Assembly: GCF_014652655.1 (NCBI RefSeq)
Contig: NZ_BMZF01000008.1
Span: forward strand, 1 to 64,000
Direction: 5' to 3'
From: Paramylibacter ulvae
GTDB lineage: Bacteria; Pseudomonadota; Alphaproteobacteria; Rhodobacterales; Rhodobacteraceae
Length of the DNA: 64,000 nucleotides
In this document: positions 61,716-64,000 of the stretch, in pieces
Layout: each line of letters starts with the position of its first letter
How positions within the stretch are numbered: the stretch's first letter is position 1
Program-made: the position numbers and the translations under genes
The notes under the pieces: model-generated
Databases searched by the model: none
Seen by the model: only the letters and a program-made list of their open reading frames with translations
Told to the model about the DNA's origin: nothing

Positions 61716-62998
61716 TATTTTTTACAGCGTTTGAATTTTCGTGTTGCGATTTCTGTTTTGTCAAATTCGCGCAATGTGACAAAGGAGTTACTTTCAAATG
61801 CCAGGCGATCTTCGTTTGGTTCAAAGCTTACATTCGGAGGCTGACCCATGCGGACAAGAAAGCTGTCTTGTAACTGTTCCTCTAATCCGGGTTTTAACAG
61901 GTCATAAAATTGTAACCCTGCACCAACAATTGTAAGTGGCATAGGCCCCAATACGTTAAACAAACGCGAAAGCGACAAGCCAAGCGCCGCGCCCGCTTGG
62001 CGAAATGCAAATTCTGTCATGCGATCCCCAGCGCGAGCCGATTGTGCCAATCTGTGCATCTGATCCAAGGGGATGAAATTCGCGGGGATAACATCGGTGG
62101 GTGCTTCGAATGCGGTGCGCAAAATACCGTAAAATCCCGCATAGGTTTCCAAACATCCATTTGCGCCACATCGGCACAATGGCCCCTGTGCGATATGGGG
62201 CATGTGCCCAAATGATGGCGCTGAAAGCTCTATTTCTTTGTGTTGGTTCACCCGCGCAACACCAAGCCCAATATTGTCAGACAGCCAAACAACCGCATGT
62301 CGATCGCCCGCCGTAACGGTATCGTTTTGCACCGCACGTCTCATGACATTATGTGCAACATAACAAATTTCGTTGTGTAGCTTAACCTCTGCGTGCCAGT
62401 CATCGTGCAACAATTCGCGAAAGTTTATTTTTTGATTGCCAAAAACAGGCGACCAAAGAAGCGATTGTTCTTGCGTGTCCACCTCGCCTTTGGTGGTAAT
62501 GGAAATGACTTTTATTTGGCTTTGTTTGATCTCCGATCGTGCGACAAAATCAGCGAGCTGTTTTTTGATCATTTGGCCGAATTTGACCGCATCGGTTTGC
62601 GTGTTGTCGCGGCCAAAAACCTGTCGGTCTTTTAATGTGTTTTTGTAATCCAATAGCGAAAATTCGATGCGTTCCGCGGAAATGCGCAGCACTACAAAAT
62701 ACGCGAAATTGGCACATGGTGTGAATGAAATTCGTGGGCGTCCGCGTCCGCTGGCAGGTGATTGTTCGACCTTTTCCAACACGCCTTCTTCTAAAAATTC
62801 ACCGGTGATTACCGATACGGTTCCCGATGCCAAACCTGTTTTTTCAGCGATGACCGTATGTGACAATGGTCCAAATTCACGCAATGAATTCAATACCATG
62901 GCACGATTGTTATGGCGCAAACCCTCGGTTGTTATCGCGGTTTGTATAAATGACATTTGCTTGCGCCCTTGCGGTTTTTCGGTGTGCATGTTCGACAT
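61715..62998 (-). CDS. ROK-family transcriptional regulator
   Basis: About 427 residues. The N-terminal winged helix (NRAMVLNSLREFGPLSHTVIAEKTGLASGTVSVITGEFLEEGVLEKVEQ) is followed by a sugar-kinase-like ROK domain with the zinc motif CRCGANGCLE (GHMPHIAQGPLCRCGANGCLETYAG). It is divergent from a xylF-like gene, so xylose or a related sugar is the probable effector, as for XylR-type ROK repressors. ATG 62998 is used; ATG 62956 behind AAGGG is also possible. It leads the operon with the di-haem and ASPIC/UnbV genes. Confidence 0.87.
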   Translation of the reverse strand: MSNMHTEKPQGRKQMSFIQTAITTEGLRHNNRAMVLNSLREFGPLSHTVIAEKTGLASGTVSVITGEFLEEGVLEKVEQSPASGRGRPRISFTPCANFAYFVVLRISAERIEFSLLDYKNTLKDRQVFGRDNTQTDAVKFGQMIKKQLADFVARSEIKQSQIKVISITTKGEVDTQEQSLLWSPVFGNQKINFRELLHDDWHAEVKLHNEICYVAHNVMRRAVQNDTVTAGDRHAVVWLSDNIGLGVARVNQHKEIELSAPSFGHMPHIAQGPLCRCGANGCLETYAGFYGILRTAFEAPTDVIPANFIPLDQMHRLAQSARAGDRMTEFAFRQAGAALGLSLSRLFNVLGPMPLTIVGAGLQFYDLLKPGLEEQLQDSFLVRMGQPPNVSFEPNEDRLAFESNSFVTLREFDKTEIATRKFKRCKK

Positions 62999-63002
62999 CT
63001 TA

Positions 63003-63019
63003 TTGCCGTTGAACGGCAA
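63003..63019. promoter_or_regulatory. Perfect palindrome at the ROK gene start
   Basis: TTGCCGTT-G-AACGGCAA: eight exact pairs around one base. It covers the ribosome-binding region of the ATG at 62998, suggesting autoregulation by the ROK protein. Confidence 0.5.
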
Positions 63020-63029
63020 AGTTGCAATC

Positions 63030-63085
63030 TTTTTCTCGACTCACGAGTTGACCTGCTCACGCTTTCGTGTTTATTTTTCTCGACT
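63030..63085. promoter_or_regulatory. Two direct copies of a 12-base motif in the ROK-xylF promoter region
   Basis: TTTTTCTCGACT at 63030-63041 and again, exactly, at 63074-63085. The copies start 44 bases apart, close to four DNA turns, so they face the same side of the helix. Paired regulator sites with looping are plausible. Confidence 0.5.
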
Positions 63086-63158
63086 ATTGTGAAAAATAGA
63101 ATCGCAGTAGAAAATCGGCGGACAGGTTCCGCAAATTTTAAGTTCTTGGGAGGAACAT

Positions 63159-64000
63159 ATGAAAAAGTTTATCACAGCGGCGCTTGCCGCGTCCGTTGCT
63201 GTATCTGCACTTGCGACAAGCGCAAACGCAGAAGGTAAAAAAATTGGCGTTTCTTGGTCTAACTTCCAAGAAGAACGCTGGAAAACCGACGAAGCCGCAA
63301 TGAAAGCAGCGATTGAAGCAAACGGTGACGCCTATATTTCGGCGGATGCTCAGCTATCTGCCGCGAAACAACTTACAGATGTTGAAAGCCTGATCGCGCA
63401 AGGCGCGGATGCGTTGATTATCCTGTCAGTTGATTCAGGTTCCGTTGGTTCTGCCGTGGACAAAGCCGCAGCCGAAGGTATCCCTGTTTTGGGCTATGAC
63501 CGATTGATCGAAGACCAGCGGGCATTTTACCTGACTTTCGACAACAAAGAAGTTGGCCGCGTGATTGCACGTTCCATCGTCGCTGCTGTGCCAGAAGGAA
63601 ACTATGCCATCATCAAAGGTGACAAGGGCGATCCAAACGCATTGTTCCTGCTTGAGGGCATGATGGATGTAATTGGCGCCGATGTTGAAGCTGGCAAAAT
63701 TAAAATTGTTGGTGAAGCATTCACGGATGGCTGGAAGCCTGACAATGCACAGAAAAACATGGAACAAATTCTGACGGCAAACGACAATAACGTTGATGCG
63801 GTTCTGTCTGAAAATGACGGCATGGCGGGTGGTGCAATTGCTGCACTTGCTGCGCAGGGTATGAACATTCCTGTATCTGGCCAAGACGGTGATCATGCTG
63901 CGTTGAACCGTGTTGCACGCGGTACGCAAAACACATCCGTCTGGAAAGACGCACGTGAATTGGGCAAGGCTGCGGGTTCAATCGCCGCGATGCTGGCCGA
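63159..64000 (+). CDS. xylF: D-xylose ABC transporter binding protein, 3' end outside window
   Basis: An open frame of 280 codons from ATG 63159, behind GGGAGGA, to the window edge. A signal peptide ([24 protein letters not shown]) precedes a type I periplasmic sugar-binding fold: [90 protein letters not shown] and [37 protein letters not shown] and SGQDGD are typical of XylF. ATPase and permease genes are expected beyond the edge. The divergent ROK protein probably controls it. Confidence 0.88.
   Translation, partial: MKKFITAALAASVAVSALATSANAEGKKIGVSWSNFQEERWKTDEAAMKAAIEANGDAYISADAQLSAAKQLTDVESLIAQGADALIILSVDSGSVGSAVDKAAAEGIPVLGYDRLIEDQRAFYLTFDNKEVGRVIARSIVAAVPEGNYAIIKGDKGDPNALFLLEGMMDVIGADVEAGKIKIVGEAFTDGWKPDNAQKNMEQILTANDNNVDAVLSENDGMAGGAIAALAAQGMNIPVSGQDGDHAALNRVARGTQNTSVWKDARELGKAAGSIAAMLA

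Noticed and set aside
1-64000. CRISPR array or replication origin
   Set aside because: No regularly spaced repeats and no DnaA-box cluster or repABC genes were seen.

Overview
The window looks like a chromosomal segment of a marine alphaproteobacterium of the Rhodobacterales (Roseobacter-type) with moderate GC. This rests on gene content: TAXI- and DctP-type TRAP transporters, an isethionate/sulfoacetaldehyde (xsc) locus, a BKACE (DUF849) enzyme, a GbsR-like regulator and TamA/TamB. The placement is inferred from families, not from a marker gene. No rRNA, tRNA or CRISPR array was recognised.

Layout. (1) 1-1611: end of a polysaccharide locus on the minus strand, with a MurJ-like flippase followed by an EpsG-like protein cut by the left edge. 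(2) 1.7-9.5 kb: a TAXI-TRAP importer (binding protein, fused permease, UspA) faces a class III aminotransferase, a BKACE enzyme and a glutamate dehydrogenase. A 12-base motif is shared by the two control regions, suggesting one catabolic unit. (3) 9.5-13.5 kb: a four-gene minus-strand operon of RpiR regulator, orphan TAXI binding protein, membrane-anchored Ser/Thr kinase with a periplasmic PDZ-like part, and PP2C phosphatase. This is the most unusual signalling arrangement in the window. (4) 13.5-21.8 kb: HpaI-type aldolase, TIGR03084-like protein, a GbsR-like regulator with an RND efflux pair, a class IV aminotransferase and aroQ. (5) 21.8-27.7 kb: a TetR/DsbA pair and an AhpD-like protein, then a Zur-box-preceded zinc locus (ZrgA-like His-rich protein, ABC ATPase and permease, two DUF3299 proteins). 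TetR-like operator repeats lie in the same divergent promoter region.

(6) 28.1-29.9 kb: a PAS sensor kinase with a receiver domain. (7) 30.05-35.09 kb: an apparent mobile element with a double-HTH protein, two overlapping large tyrosine recombinases and two overlapping small helical proteins, punctuated by perfect or near-perfect inverted repeats, one of which buries a ribosome binding site. It is followed by AT-rich DNA with one unknown gene. (8) 36.4-43.0 kb: a SulP transporter without STAS domain, a second RND pair and a SIMPL-domain protein.

(9) 43.3-52.1 kb: a compact isethionate-degradation locus. One arm holds GMC dehydrogenase (IseJ-like), xsc and a YeiH-type exporter; the other holds a three-part TRAP importer and an IclR regulator. 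A perfect palindrome lies between the arms. (10) 52.2-52.9 kb: a wrecked IS481-type transposase. (11) 53.0-58.5 kb: MsrB, TamB, TamA. (12) 58.7-64 kb: a ROK regulator, di-haem oxidoreductase and ASPIC/UnbV protein operon divergent from a xylF-like gene that runs off the right edge.

Several starts were moved from the longest open frame to internal ATG/GTG codons supported by Shine-Dalgarno sequences, signal peptides or conserved catalytic numbering; this is stated in each entry.
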